Shown here piece after piece: positions 46,301 to 60,831 of a DNA stretch of 64,000 bases. Source of the DNA: Spirodela intermedia. Its lineage: Eukaryota; Streptophyta; Magnoliopsida; Alismatales; Araceae. The stretch is from the NCBI GenBank assembly GCA_902729315.2, contig LR746268.1, positions 4,395,501 through 4,459,500 of the forward strand. The letters are read 5' to 3'. Position 1 is the stretch's first letter; each line of letters begins with the position of its first letter. Under the pieces are notes generated by a model. It saw only the letters and a program-made list of their open reading frames with translations. It did not search any database and had not been told where the DNA came from. Both the position numbers and the translations under genes were made by a program.

Positions 46301-49300
46301 AGTGATGTCACACGAGGCTTTCTTAGTGTTTTGTGAAGATGTTGATAATTTCAGTGTATAGTTAATCCCAAAGATCTGAGTATGGAGTGGAAACCATTAT
46401 ACCAAGGATGTTGAGGATGGCCACCTAAACTACAGAAAAATCTGGGTGGCTTCGAGCACTTCTGATCCTATTGGGTAGATGCATATCTTTCATTTTTTAG
46501 GAATATAAGTATTTTTTTAATAGTTATGAGTGCAGTAAGATACTTGATGTTGCTTAATAGTGCGAGGATTTAATTGTTAATGTTTCAATTAGTGGGCCAA
46601 TATGATTAGTTGATTAAATTATTTATGTAGCATGTCAGAAATCTTCTAATATTTGAAATCCTTTTGTTATTAATCTCAAGTTTTATACTATGACATGAAT
46701 ATTTATCTTTAACAATGAAAGTGCACTCAGTCAAGTAGTGATAATAAAGAAAATATCCAAGTTGTACGACAATGCAAGCATATCTTTCTATACTTCGCGG
46801 TCATTCAGGACTTCCATCCTTCAATCCCAGCGCTCAAGGATAAAAGGCACAATGTTGAAAAAGATAAATTCTAGGTCATCCGTTCATGATTTGTTGACTT
46901 CGTGTTCTTTTGACCTGACTTGTAGGATGTGGTTTTTTTTCCCTGCCAAGTCATATGTATTCGGTTATTTTGAAGAAATTTTGATTATATAAAAGAGAGT
47001 TTTGTGGACAGGCTCGCATGAGCCTCAGCTTGATTGGTATCAGCTCTGTTTGATAGTATACTCTGACTCAGTTTTTAGTTTCAAGTTCTTGATACTGTCC
47101 AAAGTTGGCCTTCTTTAAATGGAAGAATATTGAGTAATTTACTACTGGTTATGTGATTGTTGGATGATGACCATTAAGAAAATTCTGTGATTCGTACATA
47201 TTGTATCATAAGGAATTTTCCACAGTTGAGCTGGAGATTCCTTCTTTCCTGTTAATATGGGCTTGGACAGGTTGTTGCATTAGTGAATTTGAATATGTGA
47301 ACCGGAAAAATAATTGTTCAGTTGTGTATGAAGAAAAAAGAAAACATAAAACACTGCCTGGAACTTCTTGAAACCTGGACGTGTTGATGATGTCATACTT
47401 GTAAAGTGTATGAAACTTCACATGGTCACTACTATGAACTGTCATCGACCTTAACATCCATAGATCGTGTACTTTTTTATTAGGAGACGAATTTAAATTT
47501 AGTGACCGCAATTTTTTTGGGAAGAATGTAAAAGGATGTGGAATACCAAGTACAAAGGTTTCATATGTTCTTGTGCCAAAAAATGCATTCTTTATGATTG
47601 TTCTACTTAGGAACTAGATTCTGATTGGAGTGTGCCTAGTGTGCTGTTGAAGGAAGAGACTTGAAAGGTACAGTTTCCAACGCATCAAGTGTAGTAAGAA
47701 ACTTAAAGATTCAGGAACTGGATTCAGTAATAAATTTTTCTTAATAGAATTTATAGTAGGAGAGAACTCTAATCAAGTGCAGGACACGAAGGAACCAGTG
47801 TATGAAGTTGACCAAGAAGGAGAAAAGTGGACCAGAACTGAAAAATGATGGACATTATGCTTGCACATGTATGCAACATACTGAACATTATGAGAGCACA
47901 GGGATAGTCTCGAAGCCATCATCGCCATATGATAACTAGTTATTTTACCAGATTAAGTTGTCGCATTTTAGCTAGTGAAGTCACGTGATCTAATACCGAA
48001 CTGGAAGAGAGAGTTTCTGTGAATATTATTGACAATGCAATTTTCTACGAGCTTTGTTCGAGTCAGGAGTGCAGTAGAGAACCCCACTTGCGGATTGTTA
48101 CCTGTAATTTTGAATTTTGGGTGACATTTAGATAATGCAAGTTTTGTTGTCTGATGATTGATGCTATCATTTATGCTTGACATATTATATATGCTAATAT
48201 TTCTTTGTTTGAAGAGTCAGAGATATTGAATAGCCTTTTCTGGGCCTATTCCGTGGAAGTCCTTTAAGAGTTTTTGATCTTTTACTTCTCTTATTTATTG
48301 CCTATTCGTCATATTCTACTTGAATTGATTAATAGATTAATATGGATGCTTTGCTCATTGCAGTGGAGATTCGATTATATTCCCCAAATCGTCCAGTAGT
48401 TGACTATTCAGCAATCTTTCTTTGGCTAATGGCTGTTTTGACCATTATCTGCGCATCAGTTTGGGGGGAATTCATTGCGTGCGAGAGGGCTGATGAGCGT
48501 TATAATCATCTGATGCGGAAGGTTTTTGAATTGATAACCCTTTCATTCAAAGGAACGCTTTTGGTTTTATAGTATCTGTCAGTTTTCTAGAATTTGCTGA
48601 AGTTGAGAAGCACCGAGATATTTTATTTGATACATTTTTCTCGTATTTTTTCTTCGTTTTACTTCATTATCATTGCGATTCTCATCATCAGCTTACCTTT
48701 TCGTACTGATTTATGTTTTCATCATTCGATTGTTGTTTTCTTATATCGACAGCCTTCCTATTATCAGATATTTTGCTTCTTGCAGTTTATTCTATTTTTT
48801 TACATCAACTGGCAATCATTTTATGAATTAGAGTGAGATTCTGTTTATGTGAATATGATAGCAAGATTATGTATTTTTTTCAACTTCACTGTTGCAATAG
48901 TGTTAGTAGTGGCATCTTTAAGATAACAAATTTTCAGGCGACTATGAGACCACTCACCATCACTGCTCAGAGTTTTAGGAAAACCCAAAGAAGATTATCC
49001 AGAGTGATAAGATGTGAAAAGTATCTCTGATCAAATCAGAAACCATTTGTCGGCTTTGAGTTGTTTCAGATTGATGAGAAAATTGATGCTTGTGCCTACA
49101 TAGTGTGACTGGCATTGAAAATTACTTGGATGGAGATCGTTTAAAAGGTGATATGGCTGGACATTTTTTAAGTAGAAAAGGCCACCATGAAATGCAAACT
49201 GGTCGTCCTGACCTGACTTTGCCAAGGTAAAAAAGATCCTAGATAAGCACATTTCGACCCATAATGTTGGGCATAGGCATACATGCTTAAAGCCCTATCT

Positions 49301-52300
49301 GATGGGATCTCCTCGATTGTGCATTCCCCTCGCAAACTTTAGCAATTGCAAACATTGGAGTTCTCCTTGAATGCACTGGCACCTTATCAATTTGACGCAC
49401 GATAACTAACAACAAATATTTTGACTGTCTTTCTGGAGGGCTGATTAGTTACTTTGCCACCAAAATTTGACTGTTAGTAATAGCTGCATCTCTTTCCTCT
49501 ATTGATGCTTGAGGAAGCAATATCGAAACCTCTGCAAGGATCCTTGACATCCGTCCTTCCAAATATTTCATCGAAATTTTGGATCAGTCTCGTTATTTAT
49601 CACTGCCGTGAACATTGTACTTGATGGGCACGAGGTAGCTTGGCAGCCCATCATATTATTGACAATGGTACTCACTATGGTCGGCCGTGAAAATGCCACC
49701 TTGAAGTTGTTAAAATGGGTTGCTTTCATCTCCTTTAGAATGTGAGCAAAGTACTGTCCAATAAGATTGTTGGAGGATTGGGATGTAAAAATGCAAGATG
49801 AGGTAGAAGAATGAAAGGTCTACTTGAGCCGTTGAATAGTGCCTTCTGGAATTGCGGGGATGGGAAGATGTTTCATGAAGTTGTACTATGACTGTCCAGT
49901 CCTGCCGGCTGGGTGGCGGGGGGGGGGAGGCTCGTTTGTAATGATTGCTACACAAGGTCTTTCTTGTGTCTTAAAGCTGAAGAAAAAATCAGGTTCTTTG
50001 AGAACAACCTGGTGGCGTAAGTGAATGTGACATGGGCGATAATTCTTTTATGCTGTCTTTTTTTATATTCTCGTTTTTGGATTTTTATTGTCCTGATCTA
50101 TAATCAGCCTTTTAAACAACCTCGGGTTTTTGTTTGGAATTTTAAAAGTTAATTGTGAGATCATATGTCTCGAATACATTCCTGTACACCTTTACACCTC
50201 AATAAACGGCTCCGCAGTGTTGAAAGTAACATTAAAACTCACCATTGCCGATTCATGTTATTCTATTGTATGAGTTCTTTTTTTCCCTATACCCTATTGT
50301 CTTACATCGATTGTACTAATCTCGTCTCTTACAAAATCCTAGTTGTTTGGAAGGATATATATTGATCTAACTGTTTTATGACTGTTTCGTTAAGTCCATA
50401 GATTTTCTTTCAATGCAAATCGAAACAAATGACTGACTTTTATTCCACAGGAACCATCTGACACCGGAAGTGTAAACAAAGATGATTCTGAAAAGGAAGT
50501 GTTCGAGATTAATGCCAAAGGAGCAGTTGTTTTCATCATTGTTGCCTCCGCATTTCTGATGCTCCTATACTTTTTTATGTCTGCTTGGTTCATTTGGTTG
50601 CTAGTTGTGCTGTTCTGCATTGGTGGTATGGAGGTACAGTTGATCCTGGAGCTTAACATTCTCAGAGTTCGGTTTGAAATTGCTTTTTCTTTATTGTTTG
50701 AAATCTCTCCTGGAGCCTTTTCCTTTTTAGGAAGGTTTTTCCTGATTATTTTGAAAAAGTGTGCTAATACATTTAGCCTTCCAGGTTAAGCTAGGGACTC
50801 TGATTTTGGAGTCATAGTTTCGGATTAGTGTGCTAGAAAAATGCCAAATCAAATGGATACTTGACAGCAAATAGGTGTTTACAACCTTTTGTTCGTATCT
50901 CTGTTGAAGCTTGAATTTTAATTCATCGAAACCCAAATCTTTCAATATTTACTTTCTAAATTCTGAGGAAGTACTAGATTTGTCACTTCTCCCAAAATTT
51001 CTCAAGAAGATTGGTTCATTGTAGCTGCTATGTTCTTTATCGTTCTCACCTCTAGAATGCAGTCACGCAATACCTTGTTTGTGTAAGTAGAACTGACCTG
51101 TAGCCATGAATCTCTGTATTAAAGTGTCAGGAAGGCATCTCACCTTTCAAAACTTCAGGGTCCATTGGACTGGTAAACCTTACCGGATCCCACTTCTCAA
51201 TGCACGCAGTCAGAGGACACTGTTCTTTTGGAGTGTTACATCAGAACAAAAGTAACTTATGAAAATAATTTATCTTACCTTTTAGCCATGACTGTTGGGT
51301 AGGCTGCTTCCAGCGAGAAGTGCACCACTCTTAATTGGGGTGAGGGAGCTAGTGAGTGAATTTGCATATCTTTGTATCTGCATTCAAGAATGTATTCTGA
51401 ACTTTTCTGCGTGGTGTGGTTAAATTTGCCTTTAATTAATGGTTCTTGAAAAGTTATAGAAATACCCTGGAACATTAATCCCGAACTGAGGCATACACTC
51501 AACGCTGTGTCTGGTTCTACTTTATATGCTACATCCTGATAAGTAGCTGCCAAGACTCGAAATGATTTTAATTTTTTTTTCGTGTAATCAAGGTTTCTTG
51601 TAATGCTGTTCAGCATTTTGTCCATGAAATACTGGTGCTTCTTTTTCTTGACAAAGTAACCTATCGTTCCTTTTTGTACCATCCTTGACTTTGTCGAGGA
51701 ATATTCTTTACCAGATGTGTTACTATCTATTTACTTAACTGTAACTTCCTCTCGATGTATACTTCGTACACTGTTTGTATTTGTCTGATTTTTTTTATTC
51801 ATGTAAAATTATTTCTTTTTCAGGGGATGCATGTTTGCTTTGTAACAATAATGTCAAGGTAACGCAGACCGCAACATGGTTACCACACCATCATTTATGC
51901 TGATCCTTTTTCTCCTAACGTATTTTATTCTTTCATCTCAGAATATTGAAAAAAGGTGGACAAAAGACCTTACATCTTCCCGTGCTGGGGGAGGTTTTGG
52001 TACTTTCTGTTGTGATCTTGCCATTATGTGCCGCATTTGCAATTTTCTGGGCTGCAAATCAGCGTGCATCATTTGCTTGGATTGGCCAAGATATCCTTGT
52101 AAGTTTTCGTTCCCGAACTCTTGCTTCGCTGGGCTATTTTTTATTGTGTAATTCGCATTGTTACTAATGAAGCTTTATAAAGAATTTCAGTCCTTTTCTT
52201 TTGATCGATAAGGGGACCCCCTTCTTATACTTCCACATCCGGGGATCCGAACTATATTATTGAGAATAAGATAATAGCAACTGAACAATATGGCAGAAGT

Positions 52301-55300
52301 TTCAATCAAGAGTGAGAGTGAGAGACAGAAATTGCTTGAAGGTCGGCTGAGCCAGGCTTGATTACGAGCTCTATAACCTTTTACACCAAGTGATTGGATC
52401 ATATTAGCCGAATCAAATTAGCTGGATGAGTTAGATCAATACGGATCTAATTCCCCGGAAAGTGACTAATGTAATACAGTCAGATAAAAAACCCAATTGC
52501 ATGCGATCTGACCCTGTATGCCCATATCATGACTGTCTGCGTTGTTCTTCCCAGCAGTATTGTGTCGAGGAGCCACATCTCGCGTTTTTCCTCTTTTTTT
52601 GGAAGTAGCTTCCTAAAAATGTAGTTTTTCCCTCCTCATTTACAGTGCCTACGCTTTTGTTGTTTTATGCTACTTATACAAAGGATACTGCTATAAGTAA
52701 TAGGGCCAAACTGCTTATTCCTTTTCGGGATCTCAACTAAGGTATTATATAAATGGTACTCTCTTGGAAGCCGATGATTTTTTCTCATTAAGCTATCCCG
52801 TGGCTGTTTGATGATCTCAGCTTCAGCCCATCATTGTCGTTGTCGTTCTGCATTCAGTTACATACTGCATTCATCCTTATAAACAATGTAATATAAGATC
52901 TAAGAGATAGTTCTGAAGATTTACCCGTCAAGCATCTAGAGAGGGGTTTCCTAAAGAGATAGCTTCATCTTTTACAGGGCATTTGCTTGATGATTACAGT
53001 TCTGCAGATGGCTCGCATACCAAATATCAAGGTACCTTTGATGTCGATCATCATACGTTGTGTTTGATATGTTCCGTGTCATGATTCTAATAGATTAAAC
53101 TCTTACTGCAGGTCGCATCAGCACTTCTATGTTGCGCATTTGTCTATGACATATTCTGGGTATTCTTATCGCCCCTTATTTTCAAAGAAAGTGTCATGAT
53201 CGCGGTACGTTTTCTAACATGCGCATGACTTTATTTGTTAGGAATTCGTTTACGACGCCTCCGAGATTTTTTTTTCATCTTTTATAAGAATTTTTCTAAC
53301 CGATAACATAATTTTAGTATACATTTTATTTTGCATTATATGTGATGCCATCCAGTTGAAGAAAGGAAATGACTTTGCAACGCCGCTTACTGCGTGTGCA
53401 TGCAAATCATTTATCACTCTGTCCTCGTCTTTATGTTAAGTTTTCACGTGACTGAAGTTCTTGATGTGTATTTTATCAAATGTCTACTTCTATTAGGTCA
53501 GAGAAGAACTGTGACTTTGTTTTACCCCAGATTAAAGTTGTTACCCTGTGATCCCTGTGGTACTTTTTCTTCAGTTCTTTGTGATAAGAAAAAAAAAGAA
53601 GGAAGCTGGTGCAATTATCTATTCGCAGACGTGTTCAGCGTGTCAATTCTTAGTAAATATGTTGCTCTTTGGGTTACCCAATTTTGCATTTTCTCAGAGA
53701 TATGGGATGTTGATATCTATGAAATATTTATACGGATAGCAGTCTGAGACTGGAATTTGCGTCTGGCCTTTATGCATTCATACTTTTTATAATAAGAAAA
53801 AATCCAATGTTGCTTTATTTTTTTTATCTTTTTATATTTTTTAAGATCTAGTGTTTCCTAATCTTCCTTGAATTTTAAAAGTCAACTGCCTCCGACAGTG
53901 ACTGCTATTGCTACAGACAATGTGAGAATCGAGGTTTCAATCATTCTTATTTGATCTGTAGGTTGCTCGTGGCGACAATAGTGGTGGAGAATCAATTCCT
54001 ATGCTTTTGAAAATTCCCCGATTCTTTGATCCATGGGGCGGCTATGATATGATTGGCTTTGGGGACATCCTCTTTCCCGGTCTACTTGTCGCATTCAGTT
54101 TCAGGTATCTTTATCATTTTCCGAAGCCTTTCAGCTTGAAGGATCCTTTCAACCTAAAATTGCCGCTGCAATGCTCTTCATATCGTAGCTTAAATTTTCT
54201 TGTTTCTTGATATGTCACGGTAGATATTACTTCTGTTGAAAAGATGCATACATACACTCGAGGTAGCTTAGATGTTTTGATGGTGCGGAGCAGTAGACCA
54301 TCTGTATCTTAGTTAATTACATGTCGCCCCCCCCCCCTGATGGTAGGTAGGTAGTATTGGAGGTGAGAGATTGCCTGCTTTGGGTAGTCGACGTCTTAAT
54401 ATTGCCGATCCCACCGACCACCATAGCTCGTTTCTTAATGAACCCATAGAAATACAAAGGATCTAGGGAGAGGAGACTGACTGATACAAGGGAAAGGATA
54501 AGATGAGCATGGTGGGTAGTCAGGCATGTTGTTGTTGTGCATCAGATGCCCAACGAAAGCGAGGCAAAAGTTGTCCCCTGAAGCTTGAATTAGGCCATGG
54601 ATGACCCCGGTGAAAATGGGTATGGCATTCCGCCCCCGCCCTGAGGGGCCCCAGGTTTCTTATGTAGCCATGGCACGAGTAGCTTGCTTTTGCTGTTGGA
54701 AGAGCCACGGTCAGAGTGGATGAGGGGCCCCGGCAGCTGGACTCCTTTGGATAGAGTTTCTCGATATGGCAAATTCTATATATATATAGACATCGGCTCC
54801 CAGCATACACAATTCTTTGTCACCTGATTTCCATCAGTTCAGCTTCCAACTTTATATCTCTTGTACATGCAGATATGACAGGTCGAACAAGAAGGGTCTA
54901 TTGAATGGGTACTTCCTCTGGTTGGCTCTCGGCTATGCCTTCGGTAGGTACCCGGGGAACCTGATTCTCCTCCGGTTTTACTTTGTAATAATATCAATCC
55001 ATGATCTTCTCTGTGTTGCACGTACTTGCAGGTCTCTTCCTCACATACCTTGCTTTGTTTCTGATGGACGGCCATGGCCAGCCGGCGCTGCTCTACCTTG
55101 TACCATGCACTCTAGGTGACGATTCCCCGCCGCCAAATCTCTTTCCCTTACTGCCATGGAGACTGTTTTGAACATAAATCCTTTAAATCTATTCAGTCGT
55201 CTCTAACCCTTTTGTGTGTGTCTCATCTCAAATCCGTTTGGCTTTTGTTCCTTATCTTTTCCAAATATTTTTTATTTCTTTATTTCTAGATTATAGACTA

Positions 55301-55509
55301 CTTCCATTTATAAGTTTTAATTGTATTTATTTATTTTTATTTATAAATTGAAAACATATGAGCGCCCCCCCAAATTCACATATATAACACTCTTCTTGTG
55401 GGTGGAATCAGGTCTTATCGTCGTGCTGAGCGCTGTGAGGGGGGAGCTCAAGGACATGTGGCTCTACGAGAAGAAGCCTCCCGGCAGTCTCCCCCCCGGG
55501 GAGGCGTGA
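40315..55509 (+). CDS. Signal peptide peptidase-like protease with PA domain (SPPL)
   Basis: Fourteen exons: 40315-40497, 42733-42891, 44487-44598, 44743-44862, 48364-48521, 50451-50633, 51824-51858, 51942-52098, 52978-53031, 53112-53204, 53962-54104, 54873-54943, 55032-55115, 55412-55509; 1650 nt, 549 aa, phases consistent. A signal peptide (about 1-39) leads into a lumenal protease-associated domain ([39 protein letters not shown]). Then come nine or so membrane helices with the aspartyl-protease motifs YD (399-400), GFGD (450-453) and PAL (507-509). This is the intramembrane-cleaving aspartyl protease family. Size and the PA domain match plant SPPL2-SPPL5, which work in endomembranes on type II membrane substrates. 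Introns reach 3.5 kb (intron 4), and exon 7 is 35 nt. The second catalytic motif has Phe where many relatives have Leu, which the family tolerates. Confidence 0.92.
40498..42732 (+). other. Intron 1 of the protease gene
   Basis: 2.2 kb, AT-rich, without coding signals or recognised element. Chance frames such as a minus-strand one at 41257-41595 have no support. Confidence 0.6.
44863..48363 (+). other. Intron 4 of the protease gene
   Basis: 3.5 kb, the longest intron in the window. Nothing recognisable as an inserted element with terminal repeats. GC content rises around 46080-46320 relative to its flanks, which could mark an old insertion, but no family was recognised. Confidence 0.5.
48522..50450 (+). 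other. Intron 5 of the protease gene
   Basis: 1.9 kb without recognised genes or element boundaries. T-rich in its first third, as usual for plant introns. Confidence 0.55.
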
Positions 55510-56115
55510 GGGACCGCCGCCCTTCACCCTTCTAGGGTTAGGCCCCTCTGTTCATACACTGACACCTCTCATGCTTCTGCCGCCGAGGAGCTTCGGTTAC
55601 TATCGAGGAAGGTCGAACCTGAAGCCCCGCCGGCGCTGCGCAGGATGTGGGCCCAATGTTTTTGGAGAGGAAAGTACCTCAGCGGTCACAGCCTGCTTCT
55701 TCCATGTGTTGTCGATTCATCTTCTCTCAAAGACTATTGGGAATCCTTCCCGATGCTGTAATTTTTCTCGCACTTATAGACTTGTGATCGGAACCACTTG
55801 TTCTAATGATTGTGTCCTGAGTTTGATGGCACTGTTCTACCGTGCATATTCTCCTTGTTCCCCAGGTTTTAGTCGCCATTGCAAGTCCTTTAATCCACTT
55901 CGTACCAATTAATCGACTTAACTAATGAAATGAAATCTGCAGGGAGTGCCTTATTCGACAGGCTTTTACTAGTAAAAATGTACCTCTAAAAGGAAAGGTT
56001 TGATAATAAAATGAAATTAGAAAAGGTGACCAATGAACGTGGCCAAGCTCCCTGGGTCTCTTCAATAATAGAATGACCCAGTTTCCATAGATTATCTGCC
56101 GATACAAAGAACAAC

Positions 56116-56152
<37 letters not shown>

Positions 56153-56296
56153 ATCCACTAGACAAATCTCCAAGTTCTTGCTATCGGGCCGTTGTCTGTA
56201 ACAGTGGATGACAGAATATTGCAGGACAAAAAAAGGGGCACAAGAGCTCTCCTAGAGAAGAACAAAAAGACATGGTGAGTGGCCGAGTCAGGCAGC
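55510..56296. other. Convergent 3' flanks with a GA microsatellite
   Basis: 3' UTR of the protease gene and of the ribosomal protein gene meet here. (GA)n at 56121-56151 is the only repeat. No gene seen. Confidence 0.6.
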
Positions 56297-57399
<1,103 letters not shown>

Positions 57400-57787
57400 C
57401 TTTACTTACTACCTTCCTAACAAAAAAAACAGGAACAGGAAATAAGAAAACATACCTAGTCCGTAAAAATGGAGAAATTGACAGGTTCCCCGGCAATAGT
57501 AGTCAGCATAAAAAGAATCCCCCTCCTCCCGAATAGGAGCTAACTCCGGGAAGATCCAACACTAAGCCCTCCCCCATGAGGAACGAAAACAATACTGCTG
57601 CACACGATAAGGAGTGGGGTGGAGGCCAAAGCGGGAATCCCAACAGAGAGAGCGACCGCAGAAACATACTCCCCCTCCAGACACTAGCCCAGCGAAAAGA
57701 GAGGAAACGGACCAAGAGAGAACGATCAAGAAGCTTACAGTGGCGTCGGAGCTGCGGCGCGCTCCTCGGTCTATGCCTCCGCCGGCA

Positions 57788-57932
57788 AAACCCTAATATG
57801 AGACGGCTAAGAACAGGGCGGCTGCACAATATATATGGGGTGGCAAACTCGGATTTGTCCACGCGGATCGGGTTGGGCCTGTCCAAAGGCATGGCCGGAT
57901 CAACATAGGATCCGTTTACAATTAAATGGGCC
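57788..57932 (-). promoter_or_regulatory. eL32 promoter: telo-box, TATA-like and site II motifs
   Basis: Telo-box AAACCCTAA at 57788-57796, a TATATAT element at 57829-57837, and TGGGCC site II motifs at 57874-57879 and 57927-57932. Telo-box plus site II is the standard signature of plant ribosomal protein and other growth-linked genes. Confidence 0.7.
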
Positions 57933-57946
57933 GGCCCTGGCCCGGC

Positions 57947-57950
<4 letters not shown>

Positions 57951-57979
<29 letters not shown>
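57951..57979. repeat. (GA)14 microsatellite
   Basis: GA run upstream of the eL32 promoter. The remaining 57980-58359 is intergenic with no gene seen. Confidence 0.95.
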
Positions 57980-57981
<2 letters not shown>

Positions 57982-58359
57982 ATCATTTTGGGGCCCGTCA
58001 GCCCAGTAAAACCGGCCTGGACTAGGTCAGACAGATCTGCCCATCTACCCCTCGAACTAGTTAGCTAGCTTGTTAGCTTGTAGCAAGTACAATACATCTG
58101 CATATATTCAGATTAAATTAACACATTTTAAATTTTATAAGAAGAAAAAATCAGTTAGGGGTAAAAATGCTTGAGAAATGGTCTCTCGGTTGAGCCAATT
58201 TATAAGTCGGGCCCGGCCCGTTTGAGACCTTGCTTACACGGAACCAGTCAACTGCCATTCGAACCAACTCCGATTATTCAAATAAACATTCACATCCCGT
58301 TGCATGGTTGACTAAAAAGCTGCATTCGCATGATTCCGGAAAGCCAGGTACAAGTGCGT

Positions 58360-59059
58360 TCATCCGCTGACCTGGCCCCCTCTGCCTTTCATCACGTGCC
58401 GCCTGAGCCCGGGGATGTGGACGGTGGAGATGTAGTCCTTCCACCGGACTGCCCCCACGTCGAAGCCGAATGCCCTCCTCTCCTCCTCGGACATCTCCTC
58501 CAGCAACTTGGTGGTGTTCGTGTTGTCAAACCTGCGTGCTCCCACGGAGTCAACGTTTACATTCGGTCAATCTCCACGTCACTCATTTCCGCGTCAAAAA
58601 GTCAAAAAAACTCCCATTTCCTCTTCTCTCACCTTCCGGCGTAGAATGTGTAGGGGCTGTAAATTTTGGCCAAGTGATCGGCCTGCGCCAGAGACTTCTT
58701 GGATATGTGCTTGAGCCTGAGGGAGAGGGCTTCCGAGTGGGAGGAGGATTTCAGCGCCGCCCGTTGACTCCTGTCGGCGGCGTCCGCCGCCATGTGAGAG
58801 GAGAAGTCGTCGGCGTCGAGGAAGAGCTTGATCCTGTCGACTTGAATCTGCCGCCCCGTGGCGTCCACGTAAGGGGAGGCGCTGAAGTGGTCGAAGAGGG
58901 ACGCCGCGAGCTCGCTGAAGACCAGAGGGTTGACTACTGATGATGCCATGTGGTAGACGTGCACCCCTGGGCCTCTCCCCCCGCCGTGCTTCGCCATGGT
59001 CGCCAGCATGGCGTTGACCACCATGTCCGCCGGAACCTGCGCGGGATGAAGAGAGAGGG

Positions 59060-59103
<44 letters not shown>

Positions 59104-60831
59104 CGTGGTTTCAATTGAGCTCTTACGACGTCGAGAACTCCTTCTGGGTCAGCGAGAAATCCGGTCAGCTGCCCCTTCCCGTAGTAGAGAATGATTGGGT
59201 CCATCATCCTGTGGACAAGCGGAGAGGAAGTTTCTCTGTCAACGCTGACGATAGAGAGAGAGAGATGTTGTCCCAGTGAGTAGAGACCTGTTTCCTTCCA
59301 TCCACCCGGGGAAGGGTTCTCTGTAAGTACTCTCAATGACGCTGGGGCGGATGGTGACGACGGGAATATCTCCTCTCATGCTGTTAACGACCATCTCCCC
59401 CATGGCCTTGGTGAAGGCGTACGTGTCCTGCCATCCGTGGATCCTCGCCCTGTCCAGAAAGCTCTCCTCTCAGAAACCCTAAACCCGCAGATAAGACGGG
59501 AAGAATACGAGCGCCTCACCTCTCCAGCCCCAGGTTTTTCATCTCCTGAGCCAGATCGTTGACCGGAAAAGTCGCCGCCGCGGACTCGGCGGCCAGCCTT
59601 AGCTCTGCTTTGACGTCGAGCTTCGGAGTTGACTTCGGCGTGTCGACCATCTCCGAGGCGATGGTGTCCCCCATGGAGAAGGGCTTCTCGAGGATCTTGC
59701 CTCGCCTCTGCCCATTCACGTAGGCTGCACCGAGAGAGAGGTGAGATGGGAGGGAGGAGAGCTGGACCGGGGGATTTGACTTTCTGAGAAGTCACCTGTG
59801 GAGACTTGGAGGAAGAGCTCGACTTTCTCGCACCTCCTCGCCAAGCTCATCAGTCTGCACGGACCGACTGTGTTTATATCCAGCGCAACGTCGTATCTGT
59901 GGAAGAGAATCAGCGGGGTATTTGAGGAGGTTTATAGACTCAACGAGAAGATTGAACGATAGGTTTATGACTACCATCATAGATTCTGATATCGTGCTGT
60001 TATTTCTACCTTTCGTCGAAGGTGGTGTTCGCAGCCGAGTTGACGATGATATCGACGGCGGCGACGATCTCGTCGATCGACTCCAGCGAGATTCCGAGGT
60101 CGGGTTGCCTGACGTTTCCGGCAACGGGAACCAGCTTCTGCTCCATGAAAGCTTGGTAGCCCTCGCCATGGATTTCCCGGAGGAGCCTGAACAGTTCGGA
60201 GTTGATGACCTGAAAGAGAGGAAAACTAGACAAATTAGAGAGAGAGAGAGAGAGAGAGACTCTGATATTTGCGTGGAGTACATACCTCAGACTTGAGTCT
60301 ACGCATTGCAGCTTCTTTGTTCTTAGCCTGGATGAGCAAGTAGATATTGCCGACGTCTGGTGCAACTCGGAGGATCTTCTCGATGAGAACTGGAGGAAAA
60401 GAAGAAGGTTAAAGCATGGATGAAATCTACTGAGAGAGGATAGATAGACGGAAGGACAGACAGAGAAAGAGAGCACGGCGACCTTTGCCAAGGAAGCCTG
60501 TGCCGCCGGTCACAAGAAGGCACTTTCCCCTGAGAAAGTCAACGATACCGAGGCCAGAGACCTCCGCGTTGGCGGCGCCACCGATCATCTCTCTATATGA
60601 CAACTGCTCGGCCGCCTCCAGGCTGTTTCCAAAAGGAGAGGAAATCTGCGTAGGAGTAGACGAGACAGCCGCCTTCGCCGTGAAGGCCACCGGCGCGCCG
60701 GCGCAGCTCGCCACCTTGCCTGCCATGCTACAGCAGGAAACCATACGATGGCACCTTTTCCCGGAGCGGATGCAGAAATTGTCAGATGTTGTGTGCGCCG
60801 CCGTGGCTGAGCTTAGGAAGAGGCTCCGCAT
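58360..60831 (-). CDS. Fatty acyl reductase, plastid MS2/FAR2 type
   Basis: Nine exons: 60483-60831, 60286-60389, 60010-60209, 59796-59896, 59520-59724, 59288-59449, 59127-59208, 58633-59036, 58360-58531; 1779 nt, 592 aa, phases consistent. The Ser/Arg/Cys-rich N-terminal extension of about 95 residues fits a plastid transit peptide. The Rossmann domain has the NADPH motif TGGTGFLGK (108-116) and catalytic YAFTK (330-334). The C-terminal male-sterility domain ends YISTVHIPGLRRHVMKG. The GLGIVDFLRGK lead-in and the plastid extension are typical of MS2/FAR2 and FAR6 rather than cytosolic FARs. MS2 reduces palmitoyl-ACP to fatty alcohol for pollen exine in the tapetum; tissue role here is inferred. 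Introns contain GA runs (59063-59094, 60237-60260). Confidence 0.93.
59063..59094. repeat. (GA)n tract in a FAR intron
   Basis: GA run inside intron 7 (59037-59126) of the acyl reductase gene. A similar run lies in intron 2 at 60237-60260. Confidence 0.9.

Noticed and set aside
45863-46320. Possible transposon fragment in intron 4 of the protease gene
   Set aside because: Slight composition shift only; no terminal repeats, target duplication or coding remnant seen.
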